Assembly (NCBI GenBank): GCA_022760475.1
Contig: JALEFZ010000089.1
Span: 62,001-126,000, forward strand
Length of the DNA stretch: 64,000 nt
Origin: Bacteroidia bacterium
GTDB lineage: Bacteria; Bacteroidota; Bacteroidia; J057
Direction of reading: 5' to 3'
The notes under the pieces are model-generated. The model made no database searches, was not told where the DNA came from, and was given only the letters and a program-made list of their open reading frames with translations. Position numbers and translations under genes: made by a program. This document shows positions 16,330-25,634 of the stretch, in pieces (within the stretch, counting starts at the first letter, position 1; the number at the start of each line of letters is the position of its first letter).

Positions 16330-18021
16330 ATGGATCGAATACTTCTCATTCTTTTTTTGTGTCCATCTTTTATTTTTGCCCAGGATACCGACATTCTTCT
16401 GAACCATGATCTCTATCACTTCATAGACCGAATTGATATCAAGGGATTGGCAGATACTACCATCCATACAGATTTAAAGCCCTACGGGCGAAATAGCCTA
16501 AGTGCGGTACTTAAAAAAGTCGATAGCAATTCTTTGAGCGCAGTTGAAAAAGGCTGGTTTGAGAGGATACAGTCTCTGGGGGACGATGATCATGCTTCTC
16601 AACAAGATAGCAAAGGCATTCTAAAGTATTTTTACAGAAATCGGAGGGATCTCTTTCAGGTAAATGAAGATCAATTGCAATTATTCATCAACCCTGTGCT
16701 CTATACCCATGGGGGGCTGGACAGGAATACTTTTTTAAATGCTGAAGGCGAAAACCTTCCCATCTATACCAATGCAAGAGGGGTTCAAATAAGAGGAAGT
16801 GCCTCGGGCAAGGTCGGATTCCACACAGAAGTCTACGACAACTACAACCGGATTCCCCAATTCATCTACAACCGCTATCAACAAAATTTGCGGCTGCCAG
16901 GAGAGGGCTTTATCAAGACCTTTGACCGACCCAATGGGCTGGATTACTTTTCTTCTAGGGCCTACCTGACCTTTTCACCTGTGAAAAATATCAGGGTAAA
17001 ATTTGGTAAGGACAGGGTTTTCTGGGGGAATGGACACCAAAGCCTTCTGCTATCTGACCATGCTGCAGATCCTCTTATGCTCAACATCACCACCAGGATC
17101 TGGAAGCTGGAATATGTAAATCAATTTACCCAAATGGTTGACTTCCTGATCAACCGCAACGACAATGAAGGTACACTGCCTCGAAAATATGGGGCATTTC
17201 ATATGCTGAATTACAAACCCAACGATAAAATATCTATAGGGATCTTTGAATCCGTTATCTACGCCCCCTATCTAGCCAATGGTTACAGGGGCTTTGAGTT
17301 GCAGTACCTCAATCCGATCATTTTTTATCGAGCGATTGAGCAGTTTATAGGTAGCCCGGATAATGCCCTTCTTGGAGCACATGTCAAATGGAATTTCCTG
17401 AATCATTTTCAGTCCTATGGGCAGATCATGGTAGACGATTATAACTATGGGGTGCGTAACCAGGGCACGGGTTATTGGGGGAATAAAATTGGCTGGCAGT
17501 TGGGGGCTAAGTACATTGATGCCTTCAACATTCCTACATTAGACCTTCAATTTGAGACCAATCGCATTAGGCCTTATACCTACCAGCATTTCAATATCGC
17601 CTCAAATTATACCAGCTATGGCCAGTCTTTGGGTCATGGAGCAGGAGCCAATTTGCAAGATTTTTATGCTGCCTTAAGGTACAGGCCCTGGCCTTCAGTT
17701 TTTGTAATGCTTTCTTACACCTATAGGATGGAAGGAAGGGATTTTGACCAATTCGGAACAGTAAACTATGGTGGAAACCTCGATCGGGCTACCGGAAACC
17801 GCCCGGAATGGACAATCCAAAATAGCGACTTTGGTCATACAGTAGGTCAAGGGAATACATGGACTGTGCAACAATTATACGGTAGAGTAAGTTGGCAAAT
17901 AGGCCTTTCGGATGTGTACCTTGACCTTGAAGGCAGGTATAGGTCAGAAAACACGCTCAGGTCATATAGCATTAATGGTGGCTTACGGGCTAATATCGCC
18001 CCTGCATCAATAAAATATTAG
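16330..18021 (+). CDS. Wzi/RemB-like outer-membrane beta-barrel protein
   Basis: A 563-residue protein with a signal peptide (ILFLCPSFIFAQ) followed by many alternating aromatic strands typical of an outer-membrane barrel. The segments VKFGKDRVFWGNGHQSLLLS, YLNPIIFYRAIEQ and DNALLGAHVKWNFL are those usually annotated in Bacteroidota as capsule assembly Wzi family or gliding protein RemB. Wzi helps attach capsule to the cell surface, and RemB contributes to gliding in Flavobacterium. Which role applies here is not known. No capsule genes are adjacent. The polysaccharide locus is about 37 kb away. Confidence 0.75.
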   Translation: MDRILLILFLCPSFIFAQDTDILLNHDLYHFIDRIDIKGLADTTIHTDLKPYGRNSLSAVLKKVDSNSLSAVEKGWFERIQSLGDDDHASQQDSKGILKYFYRNRRDLFQVNEDQLQLFINPVLYTHGGLDRNTFLNAEGENLPIYTNARGVQIRGSASGKVGFHTEVYDNYNRIPQFIYNRYQQNLRLPGEGFIKTFDRPNGLDYFSSRAYLTFSPVKNIRVKFGKDRVFWGNGHQSLLLSDHAADPLMLNITTRIWKLEYVNQFTQMVDFLINRNDNEGTLPRKYGAFHMLNYKPNDKISIGIFESVIYAPYLANGYRGFELQYLNPIIFYRAIEQFIGSPDNALLGAHVKWNFLNHFQSYGQIMVDDYNYGVRNQGTGYWGNKIGWQLGAKYIDAFNIPTLDLQFETNRIRPYTYQHFNIASNYTSYGQSLGHGAGANLQDFYAALRYRPWPSVFVMLSYTYRMEGRDFDQFGTVNYGGNLDRATGNRPEWTIQNSDFGHTVGQGNTWTVQQLYGRVSWQIGLSDVYLDLEGRYRSENTLRSYSINGGLRANIAPASIKY

Positions 18022-18040
18022 CCTTTGCCCAAACAAGCCT

Positions 18041-18048
18041 TATCTTTG
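18041..18048 (+). promoter_or_regulatory. Bacteroidota -7 box TATCTTTG upstream of the RND exporter gene
   Basis: An exact TAnnTTTG match lies 22 bp before the ATG at 18070. It is identical in its flank to the box at 16303-16310. No TTTG is seen at the expected -33 spacing. Confidence 0.45.
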
Positions 18049-18069
18049 GCTTCCTTTTGAAAAGAGTTT

Positions 18070-20331
18070 ATGAATTGGTTGCTTCAACGCAGACAGTATT
18101 TTATTTGGATCATTGTAGGGATAACCGTCCTGATGGCCATTGGCCTGAGTCAACTGCGGATTAGCTTCAGTTTTGAGAGCTTTTACCCAAAGGATGACCA
18201 GGAATACCAGTACCATTCCATGTACAGGTTTCATTTTTCAGAAGATCAGAATTACATGATCTACCTGGCGGTGAAAAGTCCTTCTGATGATATCTTTGAC
18301 AAGGAATTCCTTGAAAAGGCTGATGAGCTATTCAGCAATTTGAGAAATATTGAAGGGGTAGATTCCATGATCTCTGCTACCTCCCTTCAAAAGGTTCGCC
18401 GGAGGGGAATCAATGTAAGTTCCAGGCCTTACCTTAAGTTTGACAGTCAGGAAGCCCTTGAAGAATCCAGGCAATTGCTAGGGAGCGATTCCACCTTGAT
18501 AGGATCCTTTATTTCCAGAGATAAAAAATATGTTTGCGGATATGCATTCATAGATCCTGAAATTTTTGACAGTCCAAAAAGGGACGGCCTTGTCCAGGAG
18601 GTGGAGGCAAAAGCAGCCGAATCAGGTCTGCAAAATGTCATTTCAGGGATTCCGTACATCCGAACCAAGTATGTAGAAACCATAGGGGGAGAGCTGTTAC
18701 TTTTCCTTAGTATGTCTATCCTTTTGATTACCACAGTTTTGGTGATTACTTATCGGAATTTTTGGGGAGTAATCCTGCCACAGATTGCTGTTATACTGGC
18801 ATTGGTATGGATACTGGGCTTCATGGGAGCCACAGGACAGGGGATAGACCTGATTTCCAGTTTGTTGATTCCCATCATGTTCGTAGTTGGAGTGTCTGAT
18901 GTGATCCATTTGACCACCAAATACCTAAGGGAATTCAGGCTAGGAAAGAGCCGTGAGGAGGCCATGCTGAAAACCCTCAAGGAAATAGGCTTTTCTATCT
19001 TTCTAACCTCGGTGACCACCGCTGTTGGTTTTGCTTCTCTGGTAGTCTCAAGGATCATTCCTATCAAAAACTTTGGGCTATATGCTGCTGCGGGGGTGAT
19101 GTTTACCTACCTGATTACCATTTTGATCCTGCCCTACGCCTTGATGAAGATTGACCCAAGGAAGTTTATGGTGAAAAGCTCTTTGGAGAACCATCCGCTT
19201 TGGGATCGCTGGATGGATGCACTCTACCATTGGACAAAGAAATACCCATACAGAATTCTCGCAGGTACGGGAGTCATTCTGGCTGCCTGTTTTTGGCTCA
19301 TTTTCCAAATACCTACGGATTCACATTTGATTGAAGATATTGGGAAAAATGACCCTATCAGGAAGTCCATGGAGTTTTTTGAAGAACAGACCTATGGATT
19401 GAGACCCTTCGAACTTGGGATACATGTCAAGGGAGATTCGGCTCAAATTACAGATAAGGCTGTGTTGATTCAGTTGGATAAAATTCAGAATTATTTGAAT
19501 TCAAGGGAGGAATTTGGCCCCTTTTTATCTGCCGCCACTGTCGTCAAAGAAGCCAATTATATCTATCGAAATAACCGGGAGCGTTACCGGGCCATCCCCA
19601 AGAAACAAGAACAAATTGACGACCTACTAGCCTTTGTAGAGATCAACGCCAATGGGAGCATCATGGAGAAGTTGATGACTGAGGATGGGAAAATGGGGCG
19701 AATAAGTTCTACCATGGCAGATATCGGTACGAATGCACTGGACACCCTTTATGCTGACCTTCAGACCTTTGTGTCTACCGAATGTGATACCAGTCTCTTC
19801 TATTACAAGGCAACTGGCCACGCCTATCTCACCGAAAGAAACCTTGTATATGTTCGATGGAGTCTCCTTGGAGGGTTGAGTATAGCCTTTGTGGTGGTGG
19901 GATTCATCATGGGCTTGTTGTTCAGATCCGGCAAAATGCTGCTCATCTCTATGGCGCCCAATGTGATCCCGCTGATCCTTACAGGTGGCGTCATGGGCTT
20001 GTTCAACATCACCCTGACGGCCTCCACGGCTTTGGTTTTTGTGATTGCCTTCGGCATCGCAGTGGATGACACCATCCATTTTCTGTCTCGCTACCGCCTT
20101 GAGCGGCAGAAAGGCCTGGATGTAGATGCTGCTATTTTGGAAACCCTTCGAGGAACTGGCAAGGCCATGATTTTGACCTCTCTGATTCTGATGGGGGGAT
20201 TCATCTTGCTGTTGGCTTCGGACTTTGGAGGGACATACAATACAGGCTTGTTTACAGGGCTGACCATCATATTTGCCATGTTTGCTGACCTGCTTTTGTT
20301 GCCCATTCTGTTACGCCTGAGTAAGGCTTGA
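18070..20331 (+). CDS. RND superfamily (MMPL-type) membrane exporter
   Basis: A 753-residue inner-membrane protein with the MMPL/sterol-sensing topology. It has one TM helix at residues ~13-30, a periplasmic loop, five or six TM helices (~200-360), a second loop, and a second TM block (~595-750). Signature segments are MFVVGVSDVIHLTTKYLREF in the first block and FGIAVDDTIHFLSRYRLERQ in the second, each with the Asp residues used for proton coupling. The family exports lipids, hopanoids or other hydrophobic molecules. No substrate clue is present nearby. The 3' end overlaps the convergent HAD gene by 21 bp. Confidence 0.87.
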   Translation: MNWLLQRRQYFIWIIVGITVLMAIGLSQLRISFSFESFYPKDDQEYQYHSMYRFHFSEDQNYMIYLAVKSPSDDIFDKEFLEKADELFSNLRNIEGVDSMISATSLQKVRRRGINVSSRPYLKFDSQEALEESRQLLGSDSTLIGSFISRDKKYVCGYAFIDPEIFDSPKRDGLVQEVEAKAAESGLQNVISGIPYIRTKYVETIGGELLLFLSMSILLITTVLVITYRNFWGVILPQIAVILALVWILGFMGATGQGIDLISSLLIPIMFVVGVSDVIHLTTKYLREFRLGKSREEAMLKTLKEIGFSIFLTSVTTAVGFASLVVSRIIPIKNFGLYAAAGVMFTYLITILILPYALMKIDPRKFMVKSSLENHPLWDRWMDALYHWTKKYPYRILAGTGVILAACFWLIFQIPTDSHLIEDIGKNDPIRKSMEFFEEQTYGLRPFELGIHVKGDSAQITDKAVLIQLDKIQNYLNSREEFGPFLSAATVVKEANYIYRNNRERYRAIPKKQEQIDDLLAFVEINANGSIMEKLMTEDGKMGRISSTMADIGTNALDTLYADLQTFVSTECDTSLFYYKATGHAYLTERNLVYVRWSLLGGLSIAFVVVGFIMGLLFRSGKMLLISMAPNVIPLILTGGVMGLFNITLTASTALVFVIAFGIAVDDTIHFLSRYRLERQKGLDVDAAILETLRGTGKAMILTSLILMGGFILLLASDFGGTYNTGLFTGLTIIFAMFADLLLLPILLRLSKA

Positions 20332-20982
20332 TAACTTTTCCTGTAGATCTATAGCATTTTTAGCAATATCCTTGGCTCCCGCTGCCAATAGCTTTTCCTT
20401 GTGCCCCTCGAATATATGACTGGCACCCAAAAAACCAATGGTATAAAGTCCTGCCGCTCGTGCTGCCGTTACTCCAGGAACACTATCCTCGATTACGATA
20501 GCTTCATCTTTGTTCAAACCGTTTTTCTCAAGGGCAAATAGGTAGAGATCCGGTGCAGGTTTGGGATGCTCAACCATGTCTGCAGCAAATATCCTTCCCT
20601 CAAACTCCTCCAATACACCCACTTTGGTGGTGTTGCGGACCACATCTTCTTTCAGGCTATTGGAGACAACAGATTTAGGCAAATCCAACCCTCTGATTAA
20701 ATTGACCATGCCATCAATCGCTTGAAGCTCCTCCACAAAGGCTTTTCGCATGGCAACGACAAAGTTTTTCATGAAATCTTCAGGAATGCTTACCCCATGA
20801 TTTTTTTCGATTTGACTAAGAATCTCATGCTCCTTAAGGCCAGAAAAGTTTCTGGTATGCTCCGCTACGCTCAGCTTGTAACCGCTAGGCTGAAGCATTT
20901 CAACCGCTATTTTGGAAGCAAGTATCTCACTATCAACGATTACTCCGTCGCAATCAAAGATGATGTGTTTGATGTTTTTCAT
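20311..20982 (-). CDS. HAD-family phosphatase (beta-phosphoglucomutase-like subgroup)
   Basis: A 223-residue haloacid-dehalogenase hydrolase. Motif I is IIFDCDGVIVDSE with the nucleophile Asp10 and acid/base Asp12. Motif II is the Ser/Thr in SVVSNS. Motifs III/IV are KPAPDLYLFALEK and EDSVPGVTAARAAGL. An alpha-helical cap lies between motifs I and II. This subgroup acts on sugar phosphates, phosphoglycolate or related metabolites. The exact substrate is unknown. The gene overlaps the end of the RND gene tail to tail. Confidence 0.9.
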   Translation of the reverse strand: MKNIKHIIFDCDGVIVDSEILASKIAVEMLQPSGYKLSVAEHTRNFSGLKEHEILSQIEKNHGVSIPEDFMKNFVVAMRKAFVEELQAIDGMVNLIRGLDLPKSVVSNSLKEDVVRNTTKVGVLEEFEGRIFAADMVEHPKPAPDLYLFALEKNGLNKDEAIVIEDSVPGVTAARAAGLYTIGFLGASHIFEGHKEKLLAAGAKDIAKNAIDLQEKLSSLTQA

Positions 20983-21147
20983 GAAGGAAAGTTAGGAGAA
21001 ATTTCAAGCAATAAGTTAAGAGAAAATAATGCACTGGTCAGGGTTTTTTCTGAATATTTAATGATCGCAAAAACTTCATTATTTGTATAATTGACTATTT
21101 GTAACGTGCATTGGTCTAAATTATAAGTATATCAGAATTTTGGGAGA

Positions 21148-21155
21148 TACTTTTG
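21148..21155 (+). promoter_or_regulatory. Bacteroidota -7 box TACTTTTG upstream of the LruC-domain gene
   Basis: An exact TAnnTTTG match lies 22 bp before the ATG at 21177, in the 194-bp divergent region with the HAD gene. No clear -33 TTTG is present. Confidence 0.45.
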
Positions 21156-21176
21156 TAATGTCTCAAAATTGTATCT

Positions 21177-23435
21177 ATGCGAAACAGCTTATTTATTACT
21201 TGGACCCTCCTTCTTTTTGTAACCCTCATTGGTATATCTTGTAAAATGGAAATTCCTGAAAGTCAGGATAATAAACCTGGCGGTTTAACTGATGGACTTC
21301 AGAACCTCTATTCAGATCCTGATTTCAGTTTCAATACCTGCAGAGCGGTAAAACTTACAATCAATTCAGAGCCAAAAACCATTTTTCAGATCTATTCAGA
21401 TAGACCCATCAATGGTGGCAAATTGATGGCCAAAGGAATAACCAAGCAAGATGGCTCTTTCCAAAAATATTATGTGATCCCGACTTTTGTGAATTCCATG
21501 TTTGTAAGGGCTCAGAATCAGAAGGGTGAGCAATCAACGGGAGAATTCGAAATTATAAACAACAGCGTCCATCTTGAATTTGATTTTGAAGGAGAACCGC
21601 TTGTACTACCCAAGGAGCTTAGTTGCGATAAGGCTGATCAATGGCTGAATTCAGAGTCAAGCCCAGTGATTCAGGTAGCAGAAAATGAAACCTATGCCAT
21701 CCAGGAAGGGGATTATTATGAGGGCGGGATTGAAGTTCAAGAGAACGGCAGGCTTATCATATGTGGCAAGGCCAATCTCAGTCAATTAAAACTTGAAGGC
21801 GAGGCCTATCTTGAAATAAGCGGTGAGCTGATCGCTTCAAGAATTATTCAAGATGGTACAGGTAGCAGGATCATGTTGACCAGAGGTTCAAGGCTCACCT
21901 TAGATGAATCATTTGATTTTTCAGGAAGCCTTCACAACCAGGGGAGAATCAATATTGCAGGTTCTTTCACCTTAAGGACCAATGGGGCAGATAAATCGGA
22001 AAATTTTAACCGCATCACTGTAGGAGGTGATATGCACCTTTGGGGGGAATTGCATAATAAAATCAACAGAAGGCGTGAACAGTATGGGCACTTGATGGTA
22101 GCCAAAACCCTCTATGTCCAACGAGCTGCTTTGATCTCAAATAGTGCCTACATCGAAACAGGGGAAGACATGGATGTCGAAGGCCGGTCTGAGTGGCTAG
22201 GCAGCTATGGCAAAATTGGCGAAAATCTTAAATTCCAACATACTTCTAGCAACAAAATGGCTGTAGAGGGTAGGTATGGAAACTTGATAGAAACGAAAAA
22301 TTTCAAGGCACATGCTACAATTGATGTAAAGGGGAAATTAGAAAGTAGCCAGCTAAACACTTCCCAGGAGAAGGTATCGGTCATAAAAGTATCAGAACTC
22401 ACTAAGCTCTCTTCAGGCATGATCCTCAACAACAATAGGGAGTCAAAATTCATTCTTTGCGACCTGGATGGTGTAGAGATGGATGCCTCAGGCATCAATT
22501 GGGGTTCAAATATGAATTTTTTGACCTGTAAATACATTCGACCTACTGGACCATTTTTTCCAAAAGGAGAAGATATGGACAGGGATGGTATTCCAAACAG
22601 CCTGGACGACTTTCCAAAAGATCCCAACAAGAGCTTTACAAACTATACTCCCTCATCGGGGATTTACGGAACCTATGTATTTGAGGATCTTTATCCCAAA
22701 ACTGGTGATTTCGACTTCAATGACATGGTTGTTAGGTACCAATACCAGACCATTACCAATTCTGAAGGGAAGACTACCAATATTGTAGCCAAGTTTTTGG
22801 TAAAAGCTGTAGGTGCTGCAAAGGAAAATGGTTTTGGAGTAAAGTTGGATGGAATTTCCAAAGCACAGATTAAGGGCATTTCAGGCTTACCTTTTGCTGC
22901 CTCCAGGATTGTAGACCTAGACAGCAAAGGACTGGAATCCGCTCCCTCTGAACCTGTACTTATTGTATATGACAATGTGAATGAATTCCTTGGAATGGAA
23001 GCTGGACAAATTTACAATACCGGAAATCCCACGGGCATTGATGATCCTGATACAACTACCATTCTGATAGAACTTCTCAACCCAATAGAGAATCCTATAT
23101 TGTCTTTCAAACCCATTTTTTTCATTGACAAAGACAGAACGAGAGAAGTTCAACTAAAGGATGAGAAGCCTACAAATTTGTTCAATAGGGGATTGTATGG
23201 GACAGATGATGATGCTTCTCGGCCTATGGAAAATCGATATTTCAGGACGGAATCAGGCATGCCCTGGGTCATGGACATAAGCGGCGACTTCCAACATATG
23301 AGAGAACGAAATGACATTACAACGGGATACCTGAAGATTGTTGATTGGATTAACTCAAATGGGGAAACCTACCAGGATTGGTTTTCCAATGAATCTCCCG
23401 ACTACAGGATGGAGTCAAAACTTATCAAAGATTAG
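21177..23435 (+). CDS. LruC-domain lipoprotein
   Basis: A 752-residue exported lipoprotein (signal LFVTLIGISC, modified Cys near residue 22). The N-terminal part (to about 460) is beta-rich, with a parallel-helix-like run (residues ~155-430) resembling polymer-forming repeats. A calcium-binding type-3 repeat, DMDRDGIPNSLDDFPKDPNK, lies near 466-485. The C-terminal LruC/DUF4842 domain starts at GIYGTYVFEDLYPKTGDFDF (about 494), and its NDMVVRYQ segment is diagnostic. LruC proteins are surface lipoproteins of Leptospira and Bacteroidota with no known enzymatic function. The gene is followed by a hairpin terminator at 23462-23488. Confidence 0.87.
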   Translation: MRNSLFITWTLLLFVTLIGISCKMEIPESQDNKPGGLTDGLQNLYSDPDFSFNTCRAVKLTINSEPKTIFQIYSDRPINGGKLMAKGITKQDGSFQKYYVIPTFVNSMFVRAQNQKGEQSTGEFEIINNSVHLEFDFEGEPLVLPKELSCDKADQWLNSESSPVIQVAENETYAIQEGDYYEGGIEVQENGRLIICGKANLSQLKLEGEAYLEISGELIASRIIQDGTGSRIMLTRGSRLTLDESFDFSGSLHNQGRINIAGSFTLRTNGADKSENFNRITVGGDMHLWGELHNKINRRREQYGHLMVAKTLYVQRAALISNSAYIETGEDMDVEGRSEWLGSYGKIGENLKFQHTSSNKMAVEGRYGNLIETKNFKAHATIDVKGKLESSQLNTSQEKVSVIKVSELTKLSSGMILNNNRESKFILCDLDGVEMDASGINWGSNMNFLTCKYIRPTGPFFPKGEDMDRDGIPNSLDDFPKDPNKSFTNYTPSSGIYGTYVFEDLYPKTGDFDFNDMVVRYQYQTITNSEGKTTNIVAKFLVKAVGAAKENGFGVKLDGISKAQIKGISGLPFAASRIVDLDSKGLESAPSEPVLIVYDNVNEFLGMEAGQIYNTGNPTGIDDPDTTTILIELLNPIENPILSFKPIFFIDKDRTREVQLKDEKPTNLFNRGLYGTDDDASRPMENRYFRTESGMPWVMDISGDFQHMRERNDITTGYLKIVDWINSNGETYQDWFSNESPDYRMESKLIKD

Positions 23436-23461
23436 GTTGAGCTGGAGTATTTTCATGATTG

Positions 23462-23488
23462 CCCGTATGCCTTGCATGCGGGTTTTTT
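23462..23488 (+). terminator. Rho-independent terminator after the LruC-domain gene
   Basis: A 9-bp stem (23462-23470 with 23474-23482, one G-T pair) and a 3-base loop are followed by six T. It lies 27 bp beyond the stop of the LruC gene and immediately before the truB start. Confidence 0.8.
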
Positions 23489-23491
23489 ATT

Positions 23492-23499
23492 TACCTTTG
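23492..23499 (+). promoter_or_regulatory. Bacteroidota -7 box TACCTTTG abutting the truB start
   Basis: An exact TAnnTTTG match ends only 3 bp before the truB ATG at 23503. A CTTG at 23471-23474, inside the terminator loop, is 17 bp upstream as a partial -33. If used, transcription would begin at or next to the start codon, giving a leaderless mRNA. Confidence 0.45.
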
Positions 23500-23502
23500 G
23501 GA

Positions 23503-24180
23503 ATGGATTTTCAGGCAGGACAGGTATTGCTTTTTGATAAGCCTAAAGAATGGACCTCTTTTGACATTGTCAGGAAGGTTAGGAATACCATTAAGATAAA
23601 AAAAGTAGGACATGCAGGTACCCTTGATCCACTGGCGACAGGCCTCTTGATCCTGTGCACTGGCAAATACACCAAGCGAATCAATGAAATTCAGGGACAG
23701 GAAAAAGAGTACCTGGTTGATTTCAAAATTGGTGCAGTAACTCCCTGTTATGATGCCGAACTACCGGAAGAAGATCACAAAGATGCCTCTCACATCACCG
23801 AAGAACTTATAGAGGAGAAAATGAAATTATTCACGGGTGATGTGGTGCAAATCCCACCCATTTACTCTGCAGTAAAAATCAAAGGTCAACCCGCCTACAA
23901 GGCCGCAAGGCAAGGAAAACGACTGGAACTGAAGCCTCGAACCATACAGATCTATGAATTCAGCTTCAAGGGAGGAACTGGCGAAAAGGATATCTATCGC
24001 GCACTGGTTCGTTGCTCCAAGGGAACCTATATCAGAACCCTCGTACATGACCTAGGTCAGGAACTGGGGGTAGGGGCTTATATCCGTGAATTGAGGCGTA
24101 CGCGTATTGGAAACTACAAAGTCGAAGACGCGCTGGATGTCCTCGACTTTGCAGAAAAATATAAAATTGTGAAAGACTAA
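23503..24180 (+). CDS. truB: tRNA pseudouridine(55) synthase TruB
   Basis: A 226-residue TruB that makes pseudouridine at position 55 in the T-loop of tRNAs. Motif II HAGTLDPLATGLLI carries the catalytic Asp. KVGHAG, IPPIYSAVKIKGQPAYKAAR, RCSKGTYIRTLVHDLG and GAYIRELRRTRIG are all present. The start MDFQAGQVLLFDKPKEWTSF matches the family's usual N-terminus, so the longer in-frame opening that runs back into the LruC gene is not used. This is shorter than E. coli TruB because the C-terminal PUA domain is absent, as is common in Bacteroidota. Confidence 0.95.
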   Translation: MDFQAGQVLLFDKPKEWTSFDIVRKVRNTIKIKKVGHAGTLDPLATGLLILCTGKYTKRINEIQGQEKEYLVDFKIGAVTPCYDAELPEEDHKDASHITEELIEEKMKLFTGDVVQIPPIYSAVKIKGQPAYKAARQGKRLELKPRTIQIYEFSFKGGTGEKDIYRALVRCSKGTYIRTLVHDLGQELGVGAYIRELRRTRIGNYKVEDALDVLDFAEKYKIVKD

Positions 24181-24192
24181 TCTTCGAAAGCC

Positions 24193-25563
24193 TTATTTTC
24201 TCTGGAAGTAATTGAGCAAAGGAGAATTTTTGCCTACCGGATCATCCTTGTCTTCTACAAACATTACTGAGAATGCTCCCAGGATCATAAAGATACCAGC
24301 CACTAAAAGGGCATAAATCGCCTCATTGCCATAGACATACTTTATCACTGGCCCACCAATGATACCATTTAGAATTTGCGGTCCTGTAATGAAGAAATTA
24401 AAGATACCCATGTAAATCCCCATTTTTGCTGGAGGAATCGAACCGGCGAGAATGGAGTAGGGCATAGCAAGAATACTTGCCCAGGCGATTCCGACACCCA
24501 CCATGGATACAATCAAGAATTCAGGATTGGGAGCAAAATACATGGAAACAAGTCCTAGACCCCCTGCGACCAAACAGATTGCATGGGTCATTCGTCTGCC
24601 AATCTTCATCGCAATTACCGGAAGGAAAAAGGCCATTACAGTTGCAACAAGGTTATAGATACCAAAAATGAAGCCTATCCAATTACCTGCCTTGTTATAC
24701 ATGGCACTTGAGGTATCCGAAGCCGGAAGGTCATAAATGTGCTGGGCTACTGCTGGCGTTGAGAATACCCACATAGAAAAGAGGGCAAACCAGGAGAAAA
24801 ACTGTACTACACCCAATTGCTTCATGGTTTTAGGCATGGAAGCAAAGTCCTTGAAGATTTGTCCAAGTCCAGCTGAATGATCCTCAGGTTCTTCATCTGC
24901 ATAGAACTTAGCCAACTGCTCAGGCGAATACTCTTTGGTTCGAGAAACTGTCCATAGAATTGTCAGGATGAAGAATGCAGCTCCTACATAAAAAGAAAAC
25001 ATGAGGTTTTGTGGTATTTCACCCTCAGGTGCCTCGGCAGGGATACCAATCCATTCTGCCAATACATAAGGAAGCCACGAGCCTATTACCGCTCCTAATC
25101 CAATAAGGATGGTCTGAACTGAAAAGCCTGTGGTTCTTTGCTCTGTATTTAGGTTGTCTGCTACCAATGCCCTGAAGGGTTCCATCGATACATTGATGGA
25201 GGCATCCATGATCATCAAGATACCTGCTCCGATGAACATGGGTGGGATGACAGCTGCAAAATAGCCTGAATTTGGCATGAGGCATAATGCCAGTGAGGCC
25301 AAAATCGCTCCCACCAGGATGAATGGTCTTCTTCGCCCCAACTTGGTCCATGTTCTATCGCTATAATGCCCAATGATGGGTTGGATAATCATCCCTGTCA
25401 ATGGGGCAGCCAACCAGAACAAGGATAGATGCTCGACATCAGCACCAAAAGTCTGAAGGATGCGGGAGGCATTTGCATTTTGTAGGGCAAAACCGAATTG
25501 AATACCCATGAACCCTAGGCTCATGTTGATTATATCACCGAGTGATAATCTGGGTTTTTGCAT
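24193..25563 (-). CDS. MFS transporter, SLC45-like (sugar/cation symporter)
   Basis: A 456-residue 12-helix transporter. The start MQKPRLSLGDIINMSLGFMG (ATG at 25563) is chosen over an upstream in-frame ATG because the added residues are atypical. The signature GFALQNANASRILQTFGA, GMIIQPIIGHYSDRTWTKLG followed by RRRPFI, and SMEPFRALVADN are features of the SLC45/GPH-like MFS group that carries sucrose, maltose or related sugars with H+. No sugar-utilisation genes adjoin it, so the substrate is open. It may be transcribed with the two unknown genes upstream (71-bp gap). Confidence 0.87.
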   Translation of the reverse strand: MQKPRLSLGDIINMSLGFMGIQFGFALQNANASRILQTFGADVEHLSLFWLAAPLTGMIIQPIIGHYSDRTWTKLGRRRPFILVGAILASLALCLMPNSGYFAAVIPPMFIGAGILMIMDASINVSMEPFRALVADNLNTEQRTTGFSVQTILIGLGAVIGSWLPYVLAEWIGIPAEAPEGEIPQNLMFSFYVGAAFFILTILWTVSRTKEYSPEQLAKFYADEEPEDHSAGLGQIFKDFASMPKTMKQLGVVQFFSWFALFSMWVFSTPAVAQHIYDLPASDTSSAMYNKAGNWIGFIFGIYNLVATVMAFFLPVIAMKIGRRMTHAICLVAGGLGLVSMYFAPNPEFLIVSMVGVGIAWASILAMPYSILAGSIPPAKMGIYMGIFNFFITGPQILNGIIGGPVIKYVYGNEAIYALLVAGIFMILGAFSVMFVEDKDDPVGKNSPLLNYFQRK

Positions 25564-25634
25564 GGTAGTAGTTTCTTTAGAACAAATATGGTGGAATAAA
25601 TATATGAAATAGTATGGTAATGTAGACCCAATAG

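Noticed and set aside
19627-20079. A 150-codon minus-strand open frame inside the RND exporter gene
   Set aside because: It is antisense to a well-supported membrane protein, with a His/Gln-rich shadow composition.
23338-23502. An earlier in-frame start for truB inside the LruC gene
   Set aside because: The 55 extra residues overlap the LruC coding region and terminator, and the family begins at the MDFQAGQVLLFDKP segment.
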